This document shows, piece by piece, positions 1 through 7,634 of a stretch of DNA of 16,031 bases; position 1 is the stretch's first letter, and each line of letters opens with the position of its first letter. The notes below the pieces were generated by a model. That model saw only the letters and a program-made list of their open reading frames with translations. It made no database searches and had not been told where the DNA came from. The position numbers were made by a program, and so were the translations under genes. Origin of the DNA: Oscillospiraceae bacterium (GTDB lineage: Bacteria > Bacillota > Clostridia > Oscillospirales > Oscillospiraceae); assembly GCA_016287555.1 (NCBI GenBank), contig JAEFAK010000014.1, positions 1 through 16,031 on the forward strand, in the 5' to 3' direction.

Positions 1-74
1 CGGTCCGGGTGCTTTTTTTAGCCTCGCCGTATAAAAAAGGCCCTTGTGCCGATAATAACGACGAGGTGATAATA

Positions 75-527
75 ATGACGCTCACGCAAAAGGAACAGGA
101 CCTTATCAAGGATCTTGAAGAGCAGGAAAAGCTCTGCATCGACAAGTACGGCAAAAGCGCCGAAAAGGCAGTTGACCCGCAGCTCAAAGGGTTGTTTACG
201 CAGATCGCTCAGACCGAACAGAAGCATCTTAACTGTCTGAACAGCATCAAAAGCGGCAGCGCGCCCGCCTGCTCAAAGGGTGAGAGCGCGCACCCGACCT
301 TCTCGGCATTCCACTCCGTCGCGGACACCCCGGACAAAAAGAACGACTGCTATCTCTGCTCCGACAATCTCTCAGGAGAAAAGCACGTCTCGCATTTGTA
401 CGATACGTGCATATTCGAATTCAAGGACGAGCAGACCCGCGCCGCTCTCGGAGCTATCCAGAAAGACGAACAGTGCCACGGAAAGATGATCTACGATTAT
501 ATGCAGGCCAACTCCATGTATTGCTGA
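75..527 (+). CDS. CotF-type ferritin-like (spore coat family) protein
   Basis: A 150-residue soluble protein that I assign to the CotF-like branch of the ferritin-like superfamily, known mostly as spore coat or coat-associated proteins. It is mostly helical. Two ExxH motifs are visible, EQKH at residues 48-51 and EQCH at 132-135, plus an EKH at 102-104. This is the pattern of a four-helix bundle with a possible di-metal site. The stretch from 92 to 117 (CYLCSDNLSGEKH, then LYDTCIFEF) is the most family-like part. Eight cysteines, including CYLC at 92-95, are many for this size. An in-frame start exists at 9, but I chose the ATG at 75 because AGGTGA (64-69) sits 5 nt upstream and the 22 extra residues look non-coding. 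No convincing sigma-A promoter is seen in bases 1-74. The gene stands alone and ends at a strong terminator. Family is fairly sure; location in the spore coat is inferred. Confidence 0.8.
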   Translation: MTLTQKEQDLIKDLEEQEKLCIDKYGKSAEKAVDPQLKGLFTQIAQTEQKHLNCLNSIKSGSAPACSKGESAHPTFSAFHSVADTPDKKNDCYLCSDNLSGEKHVSHLYDTCIFEFKDEQTRAALGAIQKDEQCHGKMIYDYMQANSMYC

Positions 528-537
528 ATATGAATAA

Positions 538-570
538 AAGGCGGGGAACCTCCCCGCCTTCTTTCTTTTG
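538..570. terminator. Bidirectional intrinsic terminator between convergent genes
   Basis: A perfect 10-bp stem, AAGGCGGGGA (538-547) with TCCCCGCCTT (551-560), closes on a 3-nt loop. On the plus strand it is followed by CTTTCTTTT, and on the minus strand by TTTTATTC. It lies between the stop of the CotF-like gene (527) and the stop of the NAGPA-SLH gene (577), so it probably ends both transcripts. Confidence 0.9.
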
Positions 571-576
571 CCCGAT

Positions 577-3426
577 TTAAGTCGCCATGGCAAGAATTTT
601 TGCGACCTGCGCGCGCGTGAGCGCATCGGATGGTCCGACCCTGCCGTCGCCGTAGCCTTCGATAACGCCGCGCGAGACGAGCTGGACGATGTACTGCCGC
701 GACCAGTCCTGGATCTCCGACGAATCGCTGAAGCTCAGCGTTTTCTCATCGAAGCCCATGCCCTGGATGCGGCCTATGACCGTCATCGCCTGAGCTCTCG
801 TCAGTCCGTCGTTCGGCATGAATTTGATAACGCCGTCGACTGCAGCTCCCCTCAGAAAGCCCAGAGCGTACGCCGCGCGGACATACGGAAGACACTCGGG
901 CGAGATCTCTGCAAGATCCGTAAATGTCAGCTCGACGCCGCTGTAAGCGGAGACATCGATGCCCATCCAAATACATACGGCGCGTGCAAAAAGCTCCCTC
1001 GTCATCTCCTCTTCCGGGCCGAACGAGCCGTCGGCGCGGAGCCGGATCATATCTGCGCTTACCGACCATGCGACATAGCTGCGCGACCAGTCGTTTTCCG
1101 TATCGGCCGAGGCCGGTGCGGAGGTCCCGACGAGGCTCCCCCATTCGGCTATATTGCCGGAGGAGTCGGCGGCCCGGAGCGTCAGCTTATAAAGTCCCTC
1201 CGTCGGCACGGAGGCGTAAACGAAGCCTTCTTTATAAATATAAGGCCATTCCCTGCCGTCGACAGTCAGTGCGAGAGACAGCCTTTCGCCGTCGAAATCG
1301 TCAAAGACGCTTGCGCTGAATGCTCCGCCGTCGAGATAGACGTCGAATATGGCCGGCGCGGTATCGTCGGGTACATCGTAAGAGGACGCGGCCAGGCTGT
1401 CGACACAGATATCCGAATGGCCCGAGCCGCTTAGACCTATGCCCCACATATTCGCGCACGGGACAGAACAGCGCTTCAGTCCGACAAAATCAAGCGTGCA
1501 GACGGTATGACGGTCGCCCTTTGCATCGAGCAGAAAGAGGGTGTTGCCGGAGCCGTCGCCCCAGACGGAGATATGGATATTGTCCGCAAACTCCGTCGCG
1601 CCGTAATTCGCCTTCCATACGAAGCTTCCGCCCCAGCCGAGGTCGCATCTGAGCCGAGCCGCGCCGCGGCCGGAATCGGCGTGGAAAACTTCGGCGTTAG
1701 GCTCTCCGAGCGTGTTCGTCTCGAACCCGTCGAGCATTCTCGTAATGTGGTGCACGGAAACGGGTATCGTCTCGGTCAGGCCGCCCGCCGTTACGGATAT
1801 CTCGCCTTCGGCGTCCTCATTGCCTGAGAAGAAGACCCCGTCGGCTGTTATGTTGCCGACGTTCGTTTCCCATGTGAAGCATTCATCCTGCGAGACAAGT
1901 CCAAGACCGAGCCACGAGGCTTTTGCCGTAAGATCTATCGTTCTGTCTGGCGGGATGACGAGGCTCTCGCGCTTCGTCCCACCGAAAGAAACGTCGATCT
2001 CATTGGGAGTTTCGACGACCTCGACAAAGCCCGTTCCCTCGACGGAGCCGCTGCGCGCCTTTATCTGTGCAGTGCCGGCCTCGGAGCAGCGCGCACGCCC
2101 GTCGGATATCAGCGCCGCGCCCGATGCCGTGACCTCGGCGTAAGGCATCTCTACGGGTCTCCCGGTCTCATCGGCCGCGCTGAGGGTGAAGGCGATCTCC
2201 GCGCCTTTCAGCGCGACCGGAGCCTCAGGTCTTACGCCTATGCATTTGACCGCTCCGCTTCCCTCTCCGAAGGCTGCGAGCATTATGTATGTGCTCACGG
2301 AACGCTCGGCTCCGGCGGATGGTCTCCCGACCATCTCGGCGTCGTCGCCGCCGATGTAAAGAGCCGACAGCGCAGTCGAGCCTCCGCCGTCCATTATGCA
2401 GGCTTCAACGCACCCAAGCTCGGCAAGGCGCTCGGCAAGACCGGCTATCGTGTATCCCCTGCTGTATCCGGCCTGCCGGCCGTCTATCGTGTAAAGAACT
2501 ATCGTCCCGTCCTCTCGGATGCCGACCGCCGTTCTCGGCGCGATCTCTCCGCGCTCAAGGCCGGGCTCGGGCGCTCCGTCCGTGACGAGCTTGTAAAGCG
2601 AACCCACGGCATAATCGGCTTCGTCCCAAATGCCGTCAGAGCTGATGCTTATGCTGACGGTATCGCCCGGGAAGGTATTTTCGACTCCGTAGCGGCGCCA
2701 CTCGTCCGTCTCGGCAGATACGCTGAGAACGAGCTTTCCCTCGGGAAGAGCCAGTTCGCCCTTCGATTCGATTATCTCGTCGACGGTCGCTGTAAACTCG
2801 CAGTTGGTCTTGAGCTCCGCGCCTTCCTCGGGGGTCAGGATCACATCCCAGCCGGGCGCGGTATTCTTTGTGGTATAGGAAAAGTCCTCTGTGAACAGAT
2901 GATATCCCGTCCCGCTCCGGACCTTGTTTATCCCGGCTATTACGTAGTTCTGGCCGGAAAGCCTTACGCGCATATTCAGAGCCGGCTTCCCGATGAAGGC
3001 CGTCCCGTCCGCGCGGAAGCCGACCGCCCAGTGCCCGGAGTCGGAGCTTCTGAGGACGCCCTCGGATATGACGATGCCCAAAGGCTGATTGGTCGCGAGG
3101 ACATAATAGTCGCCGTTTATCCCGCCGATGACGTTCATGCCTCTGTTTTCCAGCAGAGAGGCCATGCTGCCGAACGAGCCGTAGTTGCACACCTTTGAGC
3201 CGTAAACGACAACGGGACGCACGACGTCGTTCGGCGTGTATTCGAGCCTGTATTCGGCCTGCCGCGCATCGCCTGTATAGAATACCCCGCTCGCAAGCTT
3301 CGTCTTCCCCGCGAGCTCCGTCACGCTTTCAAAAGCGCCGGCAAAAGGCGCGGAAACGCAAAGGAGCGCAGCGCTGATAAACAGCGCCAGCGCTCCCTTT
3401 ATTGTTTTATGGTTTTTTCGCTTCAT
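577..3426 (-). CDS. Secreted phosphodiester glycosidase (NAGPA/DUF2233) with SLH anchor
   Basis: A 949-residue exported surface protein. Residues 1-31 are a signal peptide (KRKNHK, a hydrophobic core, then a likely cut after AGA). Residues about 60-390 form the NAGPA/DUF2233 phosphodiester glycosidase domain, shown by GGINGDYY (101-108), APRTAVGI (296-303), MDGGGSTAL (345-353) and the late GRPS...ER block (367-375). This family hydrolyses sugar-phosphodiester links; the substrate here is unknown. Residues 395-560 look like two bacterial Ig-like domains. Residues 563-684 look like a beta-sandwich carbohydrate-binding-like module, followed by another Ig-like stretch (688-766). Three SLH repeats (about 777-820, 834-880, 897-944), each with a TRxx motif such as LTRAQ, should tether it to cell-wall polymer. 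It is the last gene of the two-component operon: its ATG abuts the stop of the HtrA-like gene (TAAATG), with GGAGGT at 3434-3439 inside that gene. Confidence 0.88.
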   Translation of the reverse strand: MKRKNHKTIKGALALFISAALLCVSAPFAGAFESVTELAGKTKLASGVFYTGDARQAEYRLEYTPNDVVRPVVVYGSKVCNYGSFGSMASLLENRGMNVIGGINGDYYVLATNQPLGIVISEGVLRSSDSGHWAVGFRADGTAFIGKPALNMRVRLSGQNYVIAGINKVRSGTGYHLFTEDFSYTTKNTAPGWDVILTPEEGAELKTNCEFTATVDEIIESKGELALPEGKLVLSVSAETDEWRRYGVENTFPGDTVSISISSDGIWDEADYAVGSLYKLVTDGAPEPGLERGEIAPRTAVGIREDGTIVLYTIDGRQAGYSRGYTIAGLAERLAELGCVEACIMDGGGSTALSALYIGGDDAEMVGRPSAGAERSVSTYIMLAAFGEGSGAVKCIGVRPEAPVALKGAEIAFTLSAADETGRPVEMPYAEVTASGAALISDGRARCSEAGTAQIKARSGSVEGTGFVEVVETPNEIDVSFGGTKRESLVIPPDRTIDLTAKASWLGLGLVSQDECFTWETNVGNITADGVFFSGNEDAEGEISVTAGGLTETIPVSVHHITRMLDGFETNTLGEPNAEVFHADSGRGAARLRCDLGWGGSFVWKANYGATEFADNIHISVWGDGSGNTLFLLDAKGDRHTVCTLDFVGLKRCSVPCANMWGIGLSGSGHSDICVDSLAASSYDVPDDTAPAIFDVYLDGGAFSASVFDDFDGERLSLALTVDGREWPYIYKEGFVYASVPTEGLYKLTLRAADSSGNIAEWGSLVGTSAPASADTENDWSRSYVAWSVSADMIRLRADGSFGPEEEMTRELFARAVCIWMGIDVSAYSGVELTFTDLAEISPECLPYVRAAYALGFLRGAAVDGVIKFMPNDGLTRAQAMTVIGRIQGMGFDEKTLSFSDSSEIQDWSRQYIVQLVSRGVIEGYGDGRVGPSDALTRAQVAKILAMAT

Positions 3427-4707
3427 TTATCTGACCTCCGAACTGTCCTGCACGGTCAGCTCAACGTAGTATACCGTCCCGGCGCGATACACGGCGAGAA
3501 CGGCTTTGTCGCCGACATGGAAAGAGTTTTTGAAGCGATTGAAATCATTAACGCCGCTGATCTCCGAGCCGTTTACGGCCATGATTACGTCGCCGCGTGC
3601 AAGGCCTTTGGCATAAGCCTCGCTGTTTTCGTTGACGGAGGCTATCATGGCCCCGCGCGGGATGCCCAGATACGCGCTCATGGCGGCGGGAACGTCGGAG
3701 AGCTCAAGGCCGAAGTCCGGCCTGCCCTCCACGTAACCTTTCTCGATGAGCTCGTCTATTACGGGCTTGGCCATTTTGACGGGAATGGCGCAGCAGAGCG
3801 AATCCTCCCCGTATATCGCGGAGAGCCCGACGTCGACAATGCCGACGACTTTCCCTGCGGAGTTAACGAGCACGCCCCCGGTGTTCCACGTGCGGACCGC
3901 GGCGTTAGTGAGGATGAGAGGTGTCGACGCGCCGTTAAAATAGACGTTTGCGTCTATGGCGGAAACGATGCAGTCCGTCATGAAGCACGTGCCTGTCGGA
4001 AGGCAGCCGAAAACGTATGCCCTGTCACCGACCTCGGTCAGATCGGAGTCGCCGAATTCGGCGGACTTAAGCTGTGCTCCCTCGACGGAAAGCACGGCGA
4101 TGTCAGTCGCTTCGTCCATGCCGACAACATTGGCCGGAAGGACCGTCCCGTCGGCGAGACAGACGCTCACGCTTCCGTTTTCCACGGCATGGCAGCAGGT
4201 TATTACATATCCCCTGTCGCTCATTATTACGCCTGAAACGCAGGATACGGAGCCTCCACGGTCGACTGCGACTGATACCACGCTCCTTGCCGCCTTATCG
4301 TTTATCTGGTTGTCAGTCAGTTCCTGACCAAACGGGTCGCCCGTTATGCGGAGCGTCGCTGCGCCCGAAGGGGCGGGAACGAGCGAATCCGGCGGCGGGG
4401 TTTCCCTGGGCAGCAGATCCGAGGGGAGATTGATCCTGTCCTCAAGATCGAGCCCGTGCCTGTCGACGCGCGTAACACGGATATTGACGTTGCCGTCGTT
4501 GCCCGTGACGACGACGTCGAAGGTCCATATAATATAAACGGCGGCCAGAAGCGCGCACAGCGCCACTGCGACGGCAAGAATGATGAGGATGCACTTGCCG
4601 GCGCTCATATGACGGGGCTTTTTCTCCCTGCACTTTTTTGGGGCAGGCTCAGCTACTGAGTCGAAATACCCCTCCAGATAGTAGTTTTCGTTGTCGCGCT
4701 CTGTCAT
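3427..4707 (-). CDS. Membrane-anchored HtrA-like trypsin-fold protein with PDZ domain; active-site Ser replaced by Thr
   Basis: A 426-residue HtrA/DegP-type protein. Residues 1-37 are cytoplasmic and charged, 38-62 are a single membrane helix, 63-130 an outside linker, 135-320 the trypsin-fold domain and about 330-420 a PDZ domain (FGLELSDV, GAMIASV, GDVIMAVNG). His173 (TCCHAV) and Asp202 (EATDIAVL) of the catalytic triad are present. The Ser motif, normally GNSGGPL, reads WNTGGVL, with Thr276 (codon ACC, bases 3880-3882) at the nucleophile site and Trp for the first Gly. It may therefore be inactive or altered, acting as a chaperone or sensor; activity needs testing. GGAGGA at 4712-4717 lies 4 nt before the ATG. 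It follows the histidine kinase by 25 nt and its stop touches the next start, so it sits mid-operon. HtrA proteins typically handle misfolded envelope proteins. Confidence 0.88.
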   Translation of the reverse strand: MTERDNENYYLEGYFDSVAEPAPKKCREKKPRHMSAGKCILIILAVAVALCALLAAVYIIWTFDVVVTGNDGNVNIRVTRVDRHGLDLEDRINLPSDLLPRETPPPDSLVPAPSGAATLRITGDPFGQELTDNQINDKAARSVVSVAVDRGGSVSCVSGVIMSDRGYVITCCHAVENGSVSVCLADGTVLPANVVGMDEATDIAVLSVEGAQLKSAEFGDSDLTEVGDRAYVFGCLPTGTCFMTDCIVSAIDANVYFNGASTPLILTNAAVRTWNTGGVLVNSAGKVVGIVDVGLSAIYGEDSLCCAIPVKMAKPVIDELIEKGYVEGRPDFGLELSDVPAAMSAYLGIPRGAMIASVNENSEAYAKGLARGDVIMAVNGSEISGVNDFNRFKNSFHVGDKAVLAVYRAGTVYYVELTVQDSSEVR

Positions 4708-4732
4708 TTATTCCTCCGGATGCGGGAACGGA

Positions 4733-6151
4733 TCATTTCAGCGTCAGCGTGAAAACGAATTCCGTCCAGCCGTCCTTGCTTTTGACCTGAATATCCTCGC
4801 CGTAGCCGGTGAGGATCGCTTTGACTATGTAAAGCCCGAGACCCACTCCGTCTCTGTCAAGACTGCGGGATCGGTCGCTTTTATGGAATCTGTCGAAGAT
4901 CATTGGCAGATCGTCCTCAGGTATCGTCTCGCCCTCGTCGCCGATGGCGACGTTTGCCTTCTGATCCTGCTTCCATATCCTCAGCCTGACCTTTCCGCTC
5001 TCATGGGCGAACTTTACGGCATTATCGAGGATATTGTAGATGACCTGCATTATCGTATCGGCTTCGCCGCGGACGATGACCTCTTCCTCGGGGAGCTCAA
5101 CGATGACGTCGAGCTTCTTGTCGTCTATCTTAGGTCCGAGCGCGAGCACGGCGCGGCGCGCGACCTCAGTCACGTCGAAGGAGGAACTGAGGACCTTGGC
5201 CGTATCTATGCTCTGCATGCGCGAAAGATCGAGCATGCGCCTTACGAGCCTTGAAAGGCGCCTCGTCTCCTCGGCAATAACGGCGATGTACTTCTGCGAA
5301 TCCTCCTGCGGTATCGTCCCGTCCAGAAGGCCGTCGGCGAAGCCGGATATCGTCGTCATCGGGGTCTTGAGCTCATGGGAGACGTTCGCGATGAATTCGC
5401 GTCTGTTGTTTTCCGCCGTTTCCATGGACCCGGCCATCATGTTGAATGCGTCGGCCAGCTCCTCTATCTCCTCGATGTTGCCGCCCTTTACGCGGACGTC
5501 GAACTGGCCCTTGGCGAGCTTGCCGGCCGCCTGAGCCATCTCGTGCAGAGGCGACATCTGCCTTCTCGTCACGATAAGCGAAGTTATGAGCGCAACGAGG
5601 AGAACAACGCAGCCAACGAATACAAAGAGCGAGATGACGGGGCGCCAGAGAAGCGTCATCGAATCCGTCGAAACGGCAACGAATATGTAGCCTATCGCGC
5701 CTTCGCCCTGAGGAGACGGGATCTGCACTCCCGCATAATACATGCTGCCCTCATAGTAGCCGCCGAGCGTCCCTTTTGCCTCGTAAAGGCCCTCGTCGGA
5801 CACCTTTTCGAGGACTCCCTCGGGCAGAACGCAGCCAATATGCCGGCAGAACAGGTCGCTGTCGGAGCAGGTCAGGACCATGCCGTCCGTCCCGGCGAGC
5901 GATACGTGAACGTCAGAAGATCTGGAGACCGACAGGATGAGCATGCGAATGTCCCAGTCGTCGAGCGAAACTTCGGTGCTCTTGGCGGATGTGGTGTCGG
6001 CCAGGACGTACGCCGTCGCGCGGAGCGTCTTTCTGTTCTCGTTGACGGTGTAGTTGAAGCTCAGCCACGAAAACAGCACGACGTCGAGCAGTATGCTCAG
6101 CAGGACGATGCCGGCCGTCAGAGAGAAATTTCGCCAGTAGATGCTCTTCAT
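4733..6151 (-). CDS. Sensor histidine kinase of a two-component system
   Basis: A 472-residue membrane sensor kinase. Membrane helices at about 11-32 and 170-195 bracket an outside sensor domain of about 135 residues. This domain has three cysteines (95, 102, 107) that could form a disulfide. A HAMP linker follows (about 196-248), then the HisKA domain with the H box ANVSHELKTP and His259 as phosphorylation site. The ATPase domain has the N box YNILDNAVKF (372-381), the G1 box GDEGETIPED (404-413), the F box IFDRFHKSD and the G2 box GVGLGLYI (435-442). All key residues look intact. The ATG overlaps the stop of the response regulator by one base (TAATG) and no good ribosome binding site precedes it, so translational coupling is likely. 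The architecture resembles WalK/PhoR-type kinases without a PAS domain. The signal is unknown; envelope state is inferred from the downstream genes. Confidence 0.95.
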   Translation of the reverse strand: MKSIYWRNFSLTAGIVLLSILLDVVLFSWLSFNYTVNENRKTLRATAYVLADTTSAKSTEVSLDDWDIRMLILSVSRSSDVHVSLAGTDGMVLTCSDSDLFCRHIGCVLPEGVLEKVSDEGLYEAKGTLGGYYEGSMYYAGVQIPSPQGEGAIGYIFVAVSTDSMTLLWRPVISLFVFVGCVVLLVALITSLIVTRRQMSPLHEMAQAAGKLAKGQFDVRVKGGNIEEIEELADAFNMMAGSMETAENNRREFIANVSHELKTPMTTISGFADGLLDGTIPQEDSQKYIAVIAEETRRLSRLVRRMLDLSRMQSIDTAKVLSSSFDVTEVARRAVLALGPKIDDKKLDVIVELPEEEVIVRGEADTIMQVIYNILDNAVKFAHESGKVRLRIWKQDQKANVAIGDEGETIPEDDLPMIFDRFHKSDRSRSLDRDGVGLGLYIVKAILTGYGEDIQVKSKDGWTEFVFTLTLK

Positions 6152-6843
6152 TACTGCTGTTCGGTCGTTTCGAACTTATATCCGACGCCCCAGACCGTCT
6201 TGAGGCACCATTTATCGCTCACGCCCTCAAGCTTTTCGCGAAGACGCTTGATGTGGACGTCGACGGTGCGGGAGTCGCCGAAATAATCAAAGCCCCACAC
6301 CTCGTCGAGGAGCTGGTTTCTCGTATATACGCGGTTGGGAGCGGAGGCGAGATGATAAAGGAGCTCGAGCTCCTTGGGCGGAGTATCGACCTTTTTTCCA
6401 TCGACTATGAGCTCGTACGAATCGAGATTGACTACGAGCTTGTCATAGGTCAGCTTGCGCTGGCCCGCCTCCGCGGGAGAATATCTGCGCAGCACGGCGT
6501 GGATCCTCGCAAGAAGCTCCTTGACCTCGAAGGGCTTGACTATGTAGTCGTCCGCGCCCATCTCCAGACCGGAGACCTTGTCGAACGTCTCCCCCTTGGC
6601 CGTCAGCATGATGATGGGGACGGTCGAGGTCTGGCGGATCGCGCGGCAAACAGCCCACCCGTCCATAACGGGGAGCATGATATCAAGCAGGATAAGATCC
6701 GGCTGGAACACCTTGGCCTCAGCGACGCCGGTGCCGCCGTCTGCGGCGCAGCGAACGGTAAAGCCGTCCTTTTCAAGGTAGAGCCTCAAAAGCTCGGCTA
6801 TATTGGATTCGTCTTCGATGACAAGTACTTTCTTGTTATCCAA
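6151..6843 (-). CDS. OmpR/PhoB-family response regulator
   Basis: A 230-residue transcription factor, first gene of the operon. The receiver domain (1-120) has the acidic pair at 10-11 (VIEDE), phospho-acceptor Asp54 (LILLDIMLP), Thr81 (MLTAKG) and Lys103 (VKPF). The winged-helix DNA-binding domain spans about 128-226, with the recognition helix near SRTVDVHIKRLREKL (191-205) and the closing wing WGVGYKF. The start codon is TTG (bases 6843-6841), supported by GGAGGT (6851-6856) 7 nt upstream and by the family-typical beginning KKVLVIEDE. No ATG fits. It should be phosphorylated by the adjacent kinase. Candidate binding sites, an inverted repeat and a direct repeat, lie around its own promoter. 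Confidence 0.96.
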   Translation of the reverse strand: MDNKKVLVIEDESNIAELLRLYLEKDGFTVRCAADGGTGVAEAKVFQPDLILLDIMLPVMDGWAVCRAIRQTSTVPIIMLTAKGETFDKVSGLEMGADDYIVKPFEVKELLARIHAVLRRYSPAEAGQRKLTYDKLVVNLDSYELIVDGKKVDTPPKELELLYHLASAPNRVYTRNQLLDEVWGFDYFGDSRTVDVHIKRLREKLEGVSDKWCLKTVWGVGYKFETTEQQ

Positions 6844-6862
6844 TCTTCACACCTCCGGGCTG

Positions 6863-6879
6863 GTTTAGTCTGACTTAAC
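6863..6879. promoter_or_regulatory. Candidate operator: imperfect inverted repeat at the operon start site
   Basis: GTTTAGTC-T-GACTTAAC is a near-palindrome with 7 of 8 positions paired around a single central base. It spans the predicted transcription start and overlaps the -10 box by two bases. A protein bound here would block transcription. Which protein binds is not known. Confidence 0.35.
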
Positions 6880-6906
6880 TATATAATAGATGAATTGAAG
6901 CGTCAA
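6878..6906 (-). promoter_or_regulatory. Sigma-A-type promoter of the two-component operon
   Basis: Read on the minus strand, a -35 box TTGACG (6906-6901) and a -10 box TATAGT (6883-6878) are 17 nt apart. Each box has one mismatch to consensus. The predicted start is near 6871, about 28 nt before the TTG start of the response regulator. Confidence 0.85.
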
Positions 6907-6916
6907 TAGTGAACAG

Positions 6917-6954
6917 ATTTCGCGCAGCTGGTAAATTTATTATGAATTTCGCGC
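6917..6954. repeat. Direct repeat upstream of the two-component promoter
   Basis: The 9-mer ATTTCGCGC occurs at 6917-6925 and again at 6946-6954, 29 nt apart (close to three helical turns). On the minus strand this is GCGCGAAAT twice, at roughly -46 and -75 from the predicted start, where activators of the OmpR family often bind as direct repeats. The functional reading is inferred. Confidence 0.4.
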
Positions 6955-6963
6955 GGGAAACGC

Positions 6964-6999
6964 AAAAAAGCTCCGGAGAGGCGATACGCTCTCCGGAGC
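6964..6999 (-). terminator. Intrinsic terminator of the ECF S-component gene
   Basis: An 11-bp perfect stem, GCTCCGGAGAG (6970-6980) with CTCTCCGGAGC (6989-6999), has an 8-nt loop. On the minus strand it is followed by six T (6969-6964). It sits just after the stop of the ECF gene at 7006. Confidence 0.9.
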
Positions 7000-7005
7000 A
7001 CTGCT

Positions 7006-7539
7006 TCAGGCCGTTTTGTATTTAGAGACCGTCTTGGTATAGAGCTTTCCGACGCCGAGATGATAGCACAGCAGAAAGCCGAGCACGGCTCCGAGAGCCG
7101 CCTGAGCTATCTCATAGGGAAGCTTTATGACGGCGTATTCGAACGTGCTGTAAACGAACGTCTTGCCGAGAAAATAGCCTATGACCATGATCACCGCTCC
7201 GACGGACACCGCGACGACGCCCGCAAGTTTTTTATGATTTTTGAAGACATGGTGCGCTATGAGCGAGATGACTACGGCCTGCAGTCCATGAACGATGAGC
7301 GAGACGAACATGGGAGGCGGATAGAAGATCATATCGCCGATAAGCGCGCCTATCCCGCCGACGGCAAAGGCCTCGAAAGGACCGAGCAGCAGCGCCGCGA
7401 GACAGATTATCGCGTCGCATAGGTAGAGATGCCCGCCCGGTACCGGGATACCGAAGGAGCAAAGCGCTATATTCATCGCCATGAAGACTGCCGTCAGCGT
7501 TATGCGCAAAACTGTATGTTTATTGCTCTGTCTGCTCAT
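7006..7539 (-). CDS. ECF transporter S component (vitamin-binding membrane subunit)
   Basis: A 177-residue, very hydrophobic protein with about five or six membrane helices and a basic tail. The central part (LLLGPFEAFAVGGIGALIGD at 51-70, then PPPMFVSLIVHGLQ at 74-87) matches the pattern of the PF07155-like ECF S components, which bind a vitamin and pair with a shared EcfA-EcfA'-EcfT energising module. No ATPase or EcfT gene is present in this window, so it would be a group II subunit using a module encoded elsewhere. The divergent neighbour is a MocR-type regulator, a family that often controls vitamin B6 genes. The substrate may therefore be pyridoxine or a relative (PdxU-like), but other vitamins cannot be excluded. 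The ribosome binding site is weak: only AAGGG about 12 nt before the ATG. The gene is monocistronic with its own terminator. Confidence 0.82.
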   Translation of the reverse strand: MSRQSNKHTVLRITLTAVFMAMNIALCSFGIPVPGGHLYLCDAIICLAALLLGPFEAFAVGGIGALIGDMIFYPPPMFVSLIVHGLQAVVISLIAHHVFKNHKKLAGVVAVSVGAVIMVIGYFLGKTFVYSTFEYAVIKLPYEIAQAALGAVLGFLLCYHLGVGKLYTKTVSKYKTA

Positions 7540-7552
7540 GGAAAATCATCCC

Positions 7553-7581
7553 TTTACAAATTATGGTCTGAATGATAAAAT
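7553..7581 (+). promoter_or_regulatory. Promoter of the MocR-type regulator gene
   Basis: A -35 box TTTACA (7553-7558) and a -10 box TAAAAT (7576-7581) are 17 nt apart, each one mismatch from consensus. A TG at 7573-7574 gives an extended -10. The predicted start is near 7588, about 44 nt before the regulator ATG. Confidence 0.7.
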
Positions 7582-7634
7582 ACATCTGAACATATATAAA
7601 TAACCAAATTGAAGAAATTTAATATGACCAGATG
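7563..7634. repeat. Repeated CATCTG-type elements in the divergent promoter region
   Basis: CATCTGAACATAT (7583-7595) recurs in inverted form at 7622-7634 as CATCTGGTCATAT on the minus strand, with 11 of 13 bases the same. The second copy includes the regulator start codon. A further TCTGAA core lies at 7567-7572, 18 nt before the one at 7585-7590, between the -35 and -10 boxes. These are the best candidates for the regulator's own binding sites. MocR proteins generally bind pairs of repeats. Confidence 0.5.

Noticed and set aside
1..30. Possible terminator tail of an upstream gene (T7 run at 13-19)
   Set aside because: The left half of any hairpin is outside the window, so it cannot be confirmed.
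568..1434. Long plus-strand open frame of 288 codons
   Set aside because: It is antisense to the NAGPA-SLH gene, has Arg- and Asp-rich low-information sequence and no family motif. It is a high-GC shadow.
3409..4236. Plus-strand open frame of 275 codons
   Set aside because: It lies wholly antisense to the HtrA-like gene, which has clear motifs; no own ribosome binding site or family signs.
5375..6286. Plus-strand open frame of 303 codons
   Set aside because: Antisense to the histidine kinase and response regulator; composition is typical of a shadow frame.
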